Below, one piece after another: positions 8,355 through 15,352 of a stretch of 64,000 nt of DNA. The stretch spans positions 62,001-126,000 of the forward strand of contig NZ_CALPDH010000005.1 of the NCBI RefSeq assembly GCF_943193215.1. Reading direction: 5' to 3'. The notes beneath the pieces are model-generated. The model was not told the DNA's origin. It made no database searches and saw nothing but the letters and a program-made list of their open reading frames with translations. Positions within the stretch are counted from its first letter, which is position 1; each line of letters starts with the position of its first letter. Source of the DNA: Acetatifactor aquisgranensis. Its GTDB lineage: Bacteria > Bacillota > Clostridia > Lachnospirales > Lachnospiraceae. Both the position numbers and the translations under genes were made by a program.

Positions 8355-9428
8355 TTAGTCCAGCACTTTGATACGCCGCTCGGCGGTGACAATCTTCCCA
8401 CGCAGGGAATAGTAATCTTTGTTCATGGCGGCCACTTTTTCATAAAGCTGCTCCATGGAAGTGATGTGGTTGCCGTTCAGGAAATTGAACAAAGCGGCGC
8501 TTTCTTTCAGGTTCCTTATCTTCCCATACCGGGAGCCGGGTTTCCCCGCTGACAGCTGCACCTCATAAAGCTGCGCCATGATACTGTCTTTTCCTTCCGG
8601 TTTCTCTGCCTGCTCTTTCGTCCATTTATAGAGCCGGGTAATCCGTGCCTTGATTTCTTTCAGCAGCTTATTGTCGGCGGCAATCTGGCGGTTGATGTTT
8701 CCCTTCTCTGTGGCAATGCCTTTCCGCTCCATCTGGCTGGCGGCAACGCCCAGATGGATGGAAGGTATCTTGTCAATGCCCTGACGCTCGTAGGAGCGGT
8801 GGTCAATCCGTTCCGGCCTGCCAGCAGCCTCCAACGCTCTGTTGGCGTAGGCAGCCCAGGCAGCCCTCCACTTCTCTACATTTCCCTTGTCGTTCCAGTC
8901 GGTGGTGTCCTCCCGGTGGCTCTTCCAGCCGCCTTTGCCGTTGGGGATTCTCTGGCCGTTTTCGTCCAGTTCGTAGACCTTCCGGCATTTCGCTCCCCAC
9001 TGTCCGTCCTCCTTTAGCGGCCGGATGGTGAGCATGACATGGAAATGGGGATTGCCATCCTTCTTGTCATGGATAGAGAAATCCGCACACATACCGGCAG
9101 CGACAAAGGTATCTCTGATGAAAGAGCAGGCAAGCCGTAATTGTTCTTCACGGTTCAACTCTACCGGCAGGGAAATCTCTATCTCACGGGCAAGCTGTGC
9201 GTCACTGGTCTTTTCAACCATCTCCACGCTGTTCCAGAAGGTGTTTCGGTCTTGGTACTCCGGCGGGGCATGGGGTGGCAGGATAATCTCAGAATGGACA
9301 ACGCCCCGCTTTCTGGTGTGATCATGGGTAAGCCCGTCCCATTCGTTGGTCATTTTCGTTCCGCTCCGGTAAGCGGCAGCGCCTACGGCAGACTTGGCCT
9401 TGCTGCGCTTGATAATCTGAACGGGCAT
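8355..9428 (-). CDS. mobA: MobA/MobL-family (MobQ) relaxase, truncated by a TAA
   Basis: The relaxase nicks oriT and pilots the strand during mobilization. The N-terminal domain has the MobA/MobL signature: KSAVGAAAYRSGTKM, then the metal-binding HFHVMLTIRP three-residue-histidine region and the catalytic-region segment ending WAAYANRALEAAG. The frame ends at TAA (8355-8357), where the reading otherwise continues into a relaxase-like tail; GAA to TAA would explain it. The usual MAIFHMPVQ start appears to be ATA (9441-9443), preceded by AAAGGAGG at 9 nt. The next ATG (9428) is given here but is 24 nt from that ribosome binding site. Confidence 0.8.
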   Translation of the reverse strand: MPVQIIKRSKAKSAVGAAAYRSGTKMTNEWDGLTHDHTRKRGVVHSEIILPPHAPPEYQDRNTFWNSVEMVEKTSDAQLAREIEISLPVELNREEQLRLACSFIRDTFVAAGMCADFSIHDKKDGNPHFHVMLTIRPLKEDGQWGAKCRKVYELDENGQRIPNGKGGWKSHREDTTDWNDKGNVEKWRAAWAAYANRALEAAGRPERIDHRSYERQGIDKIPSIHLGVAASQMERKGIATEKGNINRQIAADNKLLKEIKARITRLYKWTKEQAEKPEGKDSIMAQLYEVQLSAGKPGSRYGKIRNLKESAALFNFLNGNHITSMEQLYEKVAAMNKDYYSLRGKIVTAERRIKVLD

Positions 9429-9589
9429 ATGGAAGATGGCTATGGTTGTTCGCCTCCTTTCGGGTAGGATAGATTGGCTTCGCTGGAAAGGGCAGACGCA
9501 GGGCGGGTGTCCTTTCCGGCGGAGCGCACAAGGGGTTTGGGGAGTGTAGCTCCCCATTGCGTCCAGAGGACGCCACGCCCCCGGCAGGG

Positions 9590-9622
9590 CGCACGCACCG
9601 GAACGGTGTATAAGTGCGCCGT
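9590..9622 (-). other. Candidate oriT nic region (MobQ/RSF1010-like)
   Basis: TAAGTGCGCC at 9611-9620 matches the conserved core of MobQ-type nic sites (TAAGTGCG/CCCT in RSF1010). A short inverted repeat, CACCG (9596-9600) with CGGTG (9604-9608), lies just before it, as in RSF1010. It sits between the relaxase start and DUF3847, the normal place for an oriT. Strand polarity of transfer is not proven. Confidence 0.65.
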
Positions 9623-9629
9623 TGGATTT

Positions 9630-9917
9630 CTAAGATTGCTGCATACCTTGGCTTTCAGGCTCGTTTTTCAGCAGTCGCATGACTTCCGGCAGGCGGGAAA
9701 TGGCGGATAAAAATGCTTTGATTTCCTCGCCGGTCATGGCGGCAGTGGCAGGGAAGATACTTTCCAGAATCGCCCCATGCTCAATCAGGCGGCGTGTCCT
9801 GGCTTTCCGCTCTGCGTCCGTTTTCCGGTTCAGGAGAATCTTCTGGCGGTTCTCCAACTGGCGGATTTCCGTCTTTACTTTTTCCTGCTGGCTTTTAAGC
9901 TTGCCTATATCTGGCAT
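9630..9917 (-). CDS. DUF3847-like mobilization accessory protein
   Basis: A 95-aa charged helical protein (KLKSQQEKVKTEIRQLENRQKILLNRKTDAERKARTRRLIEHGAILES) matching the pattern of DUF3847 proteins encoded next to relaxases on Clostridia elements. Role is inferred as a MobC-like oriT accessory factor. AAGGAGG precedes the ATG at good spacing. Its 3' end abuts the candidate oriT. Confidence 0.65.
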   Translation of the reverse strand: MPDIGKLKSQQEKVKTEIRQLENRQKILLNRKTDAERKARTRRLIEHGAILESIFPATAAMTGEEIKAFLSAISRLPEVMRLLKNEPESQGMQQS

Positions 9918-10149
9918 TTGCAGTCACCTCCTTTCGGGCGGTAAAAAAGACAGCCGTTTCCGGTTGCCTCGTATAATAAAAAATTTATTGTTACTGTTTT
10001 TGCATGAAGTGATTCCGTTCCCCCTTTGCTGTCTGTATTCTCTGATAATCGCTTTTTATATTCCAATTTAGCATATAAAGGGGAGCATACACGCACCATA
10101 TGATTAAGGCTTGCTGACAGTTAAAATACAAGGGAAGGGAGCTGACAGC

Positions 10150-10362
10150 ATGATTAAATATGACCGGCTCTGGTCTACCCTCAAAGAGCGGGAGATAAGC
10201 CAGTACAGACTAATCAAGGATTTCGGCATAGATAAAGCACAGCTTCATCGGCTGCGGAAAAACATGGTTGTCAAAACCATGATTCTTAACAACTTGTGCC
10301 GGATTCTAAACTGCCGTATTGAGGACATCATGGAGTATGTACCAGACGAAGATACGGACTAA
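10150..10362 (+). CDS. Cro/CI-type helix-turn-helix regulator
   Basis: A 70-aa protein that is almost only an HTH_XRE/HTH_26 domain: WSTLKEREISQYRLIKDFGIDKAQLHRLRKNMVVKTMILNNLCRILNCRIEDIMEYVPDE. It is the one plus-strand gene of the element and likely controls its transfer or replication genes. The ATG at 10150 is preferred (GGAAGGGAG upstream); a GTG/TTG extension to 10111 is unnecessary. Confidence 0.8.
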   Translation: MIKYDRLWSTLKEREISQYRLIKDFGIDKAQLHRLRKNMVVKTMILNNLCRILNCRIEDIMEYVPDEDTD

Positions 10363-10408
10363 AGGGGCAATGCGGACTTGGATTTGCGGAGCCTCTTTTT
10401 TGTTGCCT

Positions 10409-10942
10409 TCACCGTTCCTGCGCCGGTGGCCTCTTGTCCGGATAGAGTTTCCCGGCCATAACAGCGGCATGGTTCCTGATTTTGATTTCTCCCCGCTTCT
10501 CACTGGCTCTGGCGTTTTTATAGCCTTCATCAGAGAGGAAAAAGCGGTATCGCTCTCCGGGGAATCCCACCGGGCTGTCACTGTTCAAAATATCCACCGT
10601 TACCATGTGCCTTGTTTCCGGCAGGAACCGCTCCATGCTTGCCAGGTCATGCCCCTGCAGAACCGGCTCCCCCTTCCCGGCTTTGGTGGCGGCAAGCCTC
10701 TGGCGGATAGAATTATCCCGCTTTTCGATAAAGGCGGCCCGGTTATCCGCAATAAAGCGGCTGCACTCCGGCTCTGCCAGTTTTTCCAGTTTCCGTATGG
10801 TATTCTCGACAATCACTTTTGAGAGTAAATCGTCCTTCCTTTCCAGAACTGGCACAATCTCTTTCAGCCCGGCAAGGGTTTCTTCCTTCGTTGGTGCGGC
10901 ATACTGGTAGAGCATTTCCAGTTCGCTTTTGTTAAAATTCAT
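10409..10942 (-). CDS. Transposon-transfer-assisting (TTRAP-like) protein
   Basis: A 177-aa protein. The first 65 residues (FNKSELEMLYQYAAPTKEETLAGLKEIVPVLE...ENTIRKLEKL) resemble the TTRAP domain found on Clostridia integrative elements. The second half (VTVDILNSDSPVGFPGERYRFFLSDEGYKNA) is not recognised. GGAGG lies 11 nt before the chosen ATG; an ATG 6 codons upstream overlaps that ribosome binding site. It is coupled to the sigma-like gene upstream (5-nt gap). Confidence 0.5.
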   Translation of the reverse strand: MNFNKSELEMLYQYAAPTKEETLAGLKEIVPVLERKDDLLSKVIVENTIRKLEKLAEPECSRFIADNRAAFIEKRDNSIRQRLAATKAGKGEPVLQGHDLASMERFLPETRHMVTVDILNSDSPVGFPGERYRFFLSDEGYKNARASEKRGEIKIRNHAAVMAGKLYPDKRPPAQER

Positions 10943-10947
10943 TTGCC

Positions 10948-11406
10948 TCATTCCCTCCACTTCTTTTTCTCAAAATAGTTTCGCATTCGCTTTAAGCCGC
11001 TCTTAACGGTCTGCTGTACCACGGATACGCTTACGCCTTCTTCTGCGGCAATCTCAATCAGTTTTTTGCCAAGCATGTAGCGGGCATGGATACGCCTCGC
11101 CTGTATGTCCGTCAGACTATTCATAGCTTCGGACAGATGTTCCAGTGTGGCAAGGAAAAGCTGTTCTTCCTCCTGTTCCAGCAGAATCTCCTCTGGGGAT
11201 TTGGCGGTAAAATCAAAGGCACAGTTTTCAATCCCGTCCTCACAGTCAAGGGAATAGTACGCCTTGTGATACCAGATTTTATGGGTGAGGTTGTTTTCCT
11301 CCCTCCGCATAAACAGCAGAGCCTCGGCCACCTCGTCCGATACCTCAATAAATGTGTCTGTAACAAAAAGCGGGTAATAATACTTTTTCAGGTTGATTGT
11401 TTTCAT
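10948..11406 (-). CDS. Sigma-70-like regulator of the element
   Basis: A 152-aa protein. The C-terminal half is a region-4 HTH: LSEAMNSLTDIQARRIHARYMLGKKLIEIAAEEGVSVSVVQQTVKSGLKRMRNYF. The N-terminal half lacks a normal region 2, so it may act as a regulator and not as a true sigma factor. Similar proteins are common on Tn916/Tn1549-type elements. AGGAGA precedes the ATG. A strong hairpin lies in its leader. Confidence 0.75.
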   Translation of the reverse strand: MKTINLKKYYYPLFVTDTFIEVSDEVAEALLFMRREENNLTHKIWYHKAYYSLDCEDGIENCAFDFTAKSPEEILLEQEEEQLFLATLEHLSEAMNSLTDIQARRIHARYMLGKKLIEIAAEEGVSVSVVQQTVKSGLKRMRNYFEKKKWRE

Positions 11407-11427
11407 GGCTAATCTCTCCTAAAATGT

Positions 11428-11464
11428 GGAGAGGACAGGCAGCGGTTTCCTGCCTGTCCTCTCC
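11428..11464 (-). promoter_or_regulatory. 15-bp perfect hairpin between the two sigma-like genes
   Basis: GGAGAGGACAGGCAG (11428-11442) and CTGCCTGTCCTCTCC (11450-11464) form a perfect 15-bp stem with a 7-nt loop. On the minus strand it follows the 11545-11928 gene and precedes the 10948-11406 gene. With no T tract after it, it may be an operator or an mRNA-processing/attenuation element. Confidence 0.5.
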
Positions 11465-11544
11465 GATAATGTGATAGGGAAAAAGTTCCCTTCACTGGTT
11501 AGCCCGAAATCGGCCAATCGTAGGGTCTGTATCAGAAAAATTTT

Positions 11545-11928
11545 TTAATTTTTTTTCCGTACCGCCTCAATGCTGTCCTGTATGGCAGCTTTGGAGCAGC
11601 GGCAAAGCCCGGCAATCTCGGCATAGCTCAAACCCTCCAATGCGTAGAGCAGGAACCGGCGGCGCTGCGCCTCGGTGCAGAGCGCAAGGGCGGCCTTAAT
11701 CTCCAGCAGGGTTTCTTTCCTGCATACCCACTGTTCCGGTGTCTGGTAGTAGCAGGAGCGCCCTTCGGTGAGGACTATGTACTCGTCAAACTCCCGGCTG
11801 TCCCAGTGCCTCCGCTTCTCATGGGCAAGGTTTTCTTCCTTGTGGTCGGCTCTGTCCAGGTACTCATATACTTCGACTGTGACCTCCACGGACAGTGCTT
11901 GTCCGTCTATGTTGATGGTGACTTCCAT
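11545..11928 (-). CDS. Sigma-70 region-4-like regulator
   Basis: A 127-aa protein with a C-terminal HTH (LALCTEAQRRRFLLYALEGLSYAEIAGLCRCSKAAIQDSIEAVRKK) like sigma region 4. The N-terminal part (VTINIDGQALSVEVTVEVYEYLDRADHKEENLAHEKRRHWDSREFDEYI) is a known partner segment on conjugative elements. It probably regulates the element's genes together with the gene at 10948-11406. Confidence 0.7.
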   Translation of the reverse strand: MEVTINIDGQALSVEVTVEVYEYLDRADHKEENLAHEKRRHWDSREFDEYIVLTEGRSCYYQTPEQWVCRKETLLEIKAALALCTEAQRRRFLLYALEGLSYAEIAGLCRCSKAAIQDSIEAVRKKN

Positions 11929-12267
11929 CTTCCTTTCCGACCTTCAGATTTTTTGCAAAGATTTCTGAACGGAGTGAGGCGGAGAGTGGCAGTGGGGAGC
12001 GTGTGCACCTCCCAAGAAAACAAAAGCGCCCGGATGGTTAAATTCCATTCGGACGCATAAGATACGGTATTCAGTTAGAATATGACAAATTTCGCATTTG
12101 CTGTCAGGGTGTTCCCAACTGGCTAATATGCTTTTTTTGACAGTAATATATTTTGTGTCAGTTCACATTTATAGATAACTTGTATCATAACAGCTCCCAT
12201 CTAAACCGCTGTTGTCTACAAGTCAAAAAATGTTATACCTTCAAGAGTTAAAAGAGCAACGGCTTAT
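11929..12267. other. Intergenic region between regulator and cargo genes
   Basis: AT-rich, no gene with a plausible start. It should hold the promoter of the minus-strand sigma-like gene, but I could not assign boxes with confidence. Confidence 0.35.
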
Positions 12268-12268
12268 A

Positions 12269-12318
12269 AAAAAATGAACCGATAACAATGAGTGAATTTG
12301 CTCAATGTTACCGGCTCT
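12269..12318 (-). terminator. Terminator of the ABC-transporter cargo operon
   Basis: On the minus strand CCGGTAACATTGAG pairs, with one G-T pair and one mismatch, with CTCATTGTTATCGG, followed by a seven-T tract at 12275-12269. It overlaps the stop codon of the KTR gene. Confidence 0.65.
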
Positions 12319-12511
12319 GCGTCTGTGCGTCTGGCTCTTTGATAACTAATACATTATAATCTTTTACGTGGATTATCATTTCCTGCTTACATTTGGGGCA
12401 GAACAGCGGGAAATTCCGAAGCTCTGTGTCTGACCGCATTTTAATGCGTGTCTTGCTTCCGCAAACAGGGCATAATAACCATTTGAATTGCTCGTTCCCG
12501 TCATGATTCAT
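12308..12511 (-). CDS. Cysteine-rich KTR-type small protein
   Basis: A 67-aa protein with two CxxC zinc-ribbon pairs (LLCPVCGSKTRIKMRSDTEL ... LFCPKCKQEMIIH). This matches the cysteine-rich KTR family of Clostridia mobile elements. Function unknown; nucleic-acid binding is a guess. The start at MNHDGNEQFK is chosen because it overlaps the upstream stop by 11 nt and no good start lies before it. Confidence 0.7.
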   Translation of the reverse strand: MNHDGNEQFKWLLCPVCGSKTRIKMRSDTELRNFPLFCPKCKQEMIIHVKDYNVLVIKEPDAQTQSR

Positions 12512-12746
12512 GGTTCTTATGCTTGCTTTCTTTTCGCAGTACAACGCTGCTGATAACGCTGATGCCGCCCAACAACGCACAAGATTTTGACGGGAAAAGG
12601 ATTCCTGCCGCCACCAGACCAGCACCGACAACTAAGTTACAAGCCGCAGCCGTTTTTAACGCTTTCTTTTTCGGGTTGGGAAGTTCTACGGAAATCCCCA
12701 ATCTACCATTCAACTTTTCGCAAGCCCGATTTACTTCTTTAATCAT
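12501..12746 (-). CDS. Small membrane protein
   Basis: An 81-aa protein: a charged N-terminus (MIKEVNRACEKLNGRLGISVELPNPKKKALKTAAACN) then two short hydrophobic stretches (LVVGAGLVAAGILF, CALLGGISVISSVVL). AAAGGAGG precedes the ATG. It lies in the ABC-transporter cargo block. Family not recognised. Confidence 0.55.
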   Translation of the reverse strand: MIKEVNRACEKLNGRLGISVELPNPKKKALKTAAACNLVVGAGLVAAGILFPSKSCALLGGISVISSVVLRKESKHKNHES

Positions 12747-12757
12747 TTTGTCCTCCT

Positions 12758-12982
12758 TTAAAACAATAACTGTATGCCGTGATTTACAATAAGCAACACG
12801 CCAACGCCTATGACAATCCATAGGGCTGTGGCTTTCTTTTCTTTCCCTTTTCTCTTGTTCAGAAACAGGAAAATCAATCCCACGCCCACAAGGCAGATAC
12901 CAACAATCAATGATACGATTGAAATGGTCTGCATGATTTCCGCACTTGGAACGGGTACAAAATCGGGAATTGGAAAATTCAT
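12758..12982 (-). CDS. Small two-TM membrane protein
   Basis: A 74-aa protein with two clear membrane segments (ISIVSLIVGICLVGVGLIFLFL and ALWIVIGVGVLLIVNHGIQLLF) separated by a basic loop KRKGKEKK. AAAGGGGG is 7 nt before the ATG. Cotranscribed with the ABC transporter; could be an accessory subunit or immunity-like protein, but that is only context. Confidence 0.55.
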   Translation of the reverse strand: MNFPIPDFVPVPSAEIMQTISIVSLIVGICLVGVGLIFLFLNKRKGKEKKATALWIVIGVGVLLIVNHGIQLLF

Positions 12983-13000
12983 ATTATCGCCCCCTTTCTT

Positions 13001-13696
13001 TTAATTGCTCAAATCTGATAAAATCATTTTTCTCATTGCGACTGCTGAAAAAATGATGCCTATGATACCGAAAATAACTGCCGCAACGGGGATTGACATC
13101 AATCCTGCGCTACTTCCCTGTGAGTTTGACGCTATGGCAACAATGACAATAGACGAAACAACGGTTGCAATCGCTGACTTCTTTATCATTCCAACATACA
13201 GCGGGAGAAGCCCCAACAGGATAACGGATATTGTTGTAACTGCCTGTGCCAGTATGTTTCCAAAGCTGAACGTGACAAAATCAAAACATTTTGCCGCAAG
13301 AAAGATTGTGGCATATTGGAAGATATTTGATAGTACATGGAACAGGAACATGATACCACATATCAAAATGAGTTTTGCCGTAATCAGTTTTGTGCGACTG
13401 ATTGGGTAAGTGAAAAGCAAACAGATTGTTTTGTTTCTGTATTCTTCAATCACAAATACGGAAATCAGTACCGCTTCCCATACAATCAGAGTAGCCCTTA
13501 CAAGCATTGCCGCTAACGTAACTGTATCTAACTGGACAGGGGCAAATCCCGGAAGCGTGGATATATTGCCGCTTGCGGTTAAAAGGCTGGACGTAAAGAC
13601 GGAAAGCAGAAAGATAATAAAGTTAGCGATTAACAATCCGGCAATATGCGGCTTTAACGGTACTTTCTTAATTTCCATGCGGATAAGGTTCCACAT
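13001..13696 (-). CDS. ABC-2-type transporter permease
   Basis: A 231-aa membrane protein with about six TM helices and an N-terminal MWNLIRMEIKKVPLKPH cytoplasmic segment typical of ABC-2 exporters of the bacitracin/lantibiotic-immunity kind. The ATG at 13696 has GGGAGGAGG 8 nt upstream; a GTG at 13705 is within that ribosome binding site. It overlaps the upstream ATPase gene, so the two are translationally coupled. Substrate unknown; peptide antibiotic export or self-protection is the usual role. Confidence 0.8.
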   Translation of the reverse strand: MWNLIRMEIKKVPLKPHIAGLLIANFIIFLLSVFTSSLLTASGNISTLPGFAPVQLDTVTLAAMLVRATLIVWEAVLISVFVIEEYRNKTICLLFTYPISRTKLITAKLILICGIMFLFHVLSNIFQYATIFLAAKCFDFVTFSFGNILAQAVTTISVILLGLLPLYVGMIKKSAIATVVSSIVIVAIASNSQGSSAGLMSIPVAAVIFGIIGIIFSAVAMRKMILSDLSN

Positions 13697-14414
13697 TTTT
13701 TTCACCTCCTCCCAATAAGCCTAAATAATAGGTTTCAAGGTCTATCCCTTTGGCTGTGAGTTCTTTCATTGATACTTCCGCAAGCATAGCCCCGTGGTCA
13801 ATAATTCCGATTGTATCGGCAATTTTAGATAGTTCGTCAAGGATATGGCTGGATATTAAAATGCTTGTGTGGTATTCATGGTTGATTCGCAGCAGCAGCT
13901 CCCGTACTTCTATAATTCCCTGTGGGTCTAAGCCGTTTATAGGTTCGTCTAAAATGAGCAAATCCGGCTTCGTGAGCATTGCCCTTGCAAGCGCAAGCCG
14001 CTGTTTCATTCCCAAAGAGAATTTCCCTACGGCTTTTTTGCCCGTTTCTGCAATCCCTAACAGTGACAGCGTTTCCATGATGTTTTCATAGCCTGCGCCC
14101 ATGTATCGGCAATGGAGTTCCATGTTCTCGTATGCGCTTAAATGGCTGTAAAAAACAGGGCTTTCAATAATGCTGCCGATACGGGAGAAAACGGGATTGT
14201 TCCCCTTGTTGATAGTTTCGCCTAATAAACATACCGTACCTGTATCGGGGAAAATGACGTGGTACAGCGTTTTCATCAGCGAAGTTTTTCCTGCGCCGTT
14301 TGCGCCCAGAAATCCGTATACTTCCCCTTGCCTTACATTCATGCAAATATCATTCAGTATGGGGTTGCCCTCTATGGATTTTGATAAATGCCGGACTTCA
14401 ACCGCATTTGTCAT
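13668..14414 (-). CDS. ABC transporter ATP-binding protein (BcrA/LanF type)
   Basis: A 248-aa ATPase with Walker A GANGAGKTSLMK, signature FSLGMKQRLALARAM, and Walker B LLILDEPINGLDPQG followed by the H-loop region ILISSHILDELSK. Partner of the permease at 13001. Start at MTNAVEVRHL is supported by GGGGG spacing and a 4-nt overlap with the upstream gene. The TetR gene upstream probably controls this operon. Confidence 0.9.
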   Translation of the reverse strand: MTNAVEVRHLSKSIEGNPILNDICMNVRQGEVYGFLGANGAGKTSLMKTLYHVIFPDTGTVCLLGETINKGNNPVFSRIGSIIESPVFYSHLSAYENMELHCRYMGAGYENIMETLSLLGIAETGKKAVGKFSLGMKQRLALARAMLTKPDLLILDEPINGLDPQGIIEVRELLLRINHEYHTSILISSHILDELSKIADTIGIIDHGAMLAEVSMKELTAKGIDLETYYLGLLGGGEKNVEPYPHGN

Positions 14415-14641
14415 TCGCTCGCCCCCTTTTCGGAGCATAGCCGCCTTTTAAATATCAAAGTCGCTTTCTGTGCGATTCCGATAAGGGAATATTGGGAACT
14501 GCCTATACATGGATAAGAAAAACAAGTAACCAGTTCCCAACCGTCCTTACCGTAATGGTTCAGCTTATCAGACAGCGACTTTTCGGAATGTTCTGTTTCC
14601 TTGCTGTCAATTACTATCGTTTTGTACTCAAATTCTGTCAT
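14411..14641 (-). CDS. DUF4177-like small protein
   Basis: A 76-aa protein beginning FEYKTIVIDSKETEHSEKSLSDKLNHYGKDGWELVTCFS, the pattern of DUF4177 proteins (YKT...LN..G..GWELV). Function unknown. It overlaps the downstream ATPase start by 4 nt (ATGA), so it belongs to the same operon. Confidence 0.65.
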   Translation of the reverse strand: MTEFEYKTIVIDSKETEHSEKSLSDKLNHYGKDGWELVTCFSYPCIGSSQYSLIGIAQKATLIFKRRLCSEKGASE

Positions 14642-14652
14642 AACAATCTCCT

Positions 14653-15243
14653 TTACTCAAAAATATCTGCCACAAGGCTATCCACCATAAAATCAAAAAC
14701 AGCGAAATAATCACAAGTGACGGAAAGCGTTTCTTTTGCATTGATTGTTGACAGCAGCGCACTCAAAATTCCATATGCCTGTGCTTCCTCCATTTTCAGA
14801 TTGAGGTCTGCGGCATGGATAACCTGTCTGAAAAAATCGAAACTGTCAAACTTGATTTTCTTAATCGTTTCTTCCGGCAGCTTTGTTACAAAAGACTGAA
14901 AATCCGGCGTATTGACATTGTAGAGGAACGGCTTGCTGTCGTATTCCCGGAAAAGCCTTTTCATGGACTGTGCAAAGCCCTCTTTCGTCCGGCTGTTCCT
15001 GTTTATGTCGATAATTTTTTCTGTCAACCTCCTTTGTATGTCTGTGATTGTTTCAAGGAATAAATCTTCCTTTGTCGGGTAGAGCGTATAAAAAGTACCG
15101 ATAGATATAACTGCCTTGTCGCATAGATTCTTAATGCTTGTCTTTTTGTACCCTTGCGCTATCCAACATTCCTCGCATAGTTCTTCCAGCTTTTTGCGGA
15201 TTGCTTTTTTATCAGTGTCCGAAAGGACTGGCTTTGACGGCAT
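14653..15243 (-). CDS. TetR/AcrR-family regulator
   Basis: A 196-aa protein. The N-terminal HTH (CEECWIAQGYKKTSIKNLCDKAVISIGTFYTLYPTKEDLFLETI) is typical TetR; the rest is the ligand/dimer domain. It heads the ABC cargo operon and is preceded by a perfect palindrome that is the likely autoregulatory operator. The inducer is unknown, plausibly the exported compound. Confidence 0.85.
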   Translation of the reverse strand: MPSKPVLSDTDKKAIRKKLEELCEECWIAQGYKKTSIKNLCDKAVISIGTFYTLYPTKEDLFLETITDIQRRLTEKIIDINRNSRTKEGFAQSMKRLFREYDSKPFLYNVNTPDFQSFVTKLPEETIKKIKFDSFDFFRQVIHAADLNLKMEEAQAYGILSALLSTINAKETLSVTCDYFAVFDFMVDSLVADIFE

Positions 15244-15269
15244 AATTCTATTTCTCCCTTCTGGTGAAT

Positions 15270-15308
15270 TTTACTTGCGAATATTCGTTATAAATATTCG
15301 CAAGTAAA
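15270..15308. promoter_or_regulatory. Perfect 16-bp palindromic operator upstream of tetR
   Basis: TTTACTTGCGAATATT (15270-15285) and AATATTCGCAAGTAAA (15293-15308) are exact inverted repeats around a 7-nt centre (CGTTATA). The size and position 27 nt before the TetR start fit a TetR-type operator. Confidence 0.7.
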
Positions 15309-15352
15309 TAATAACATTTGTAACACATATTGTCAAGGTGAAAAAGTTTTGT

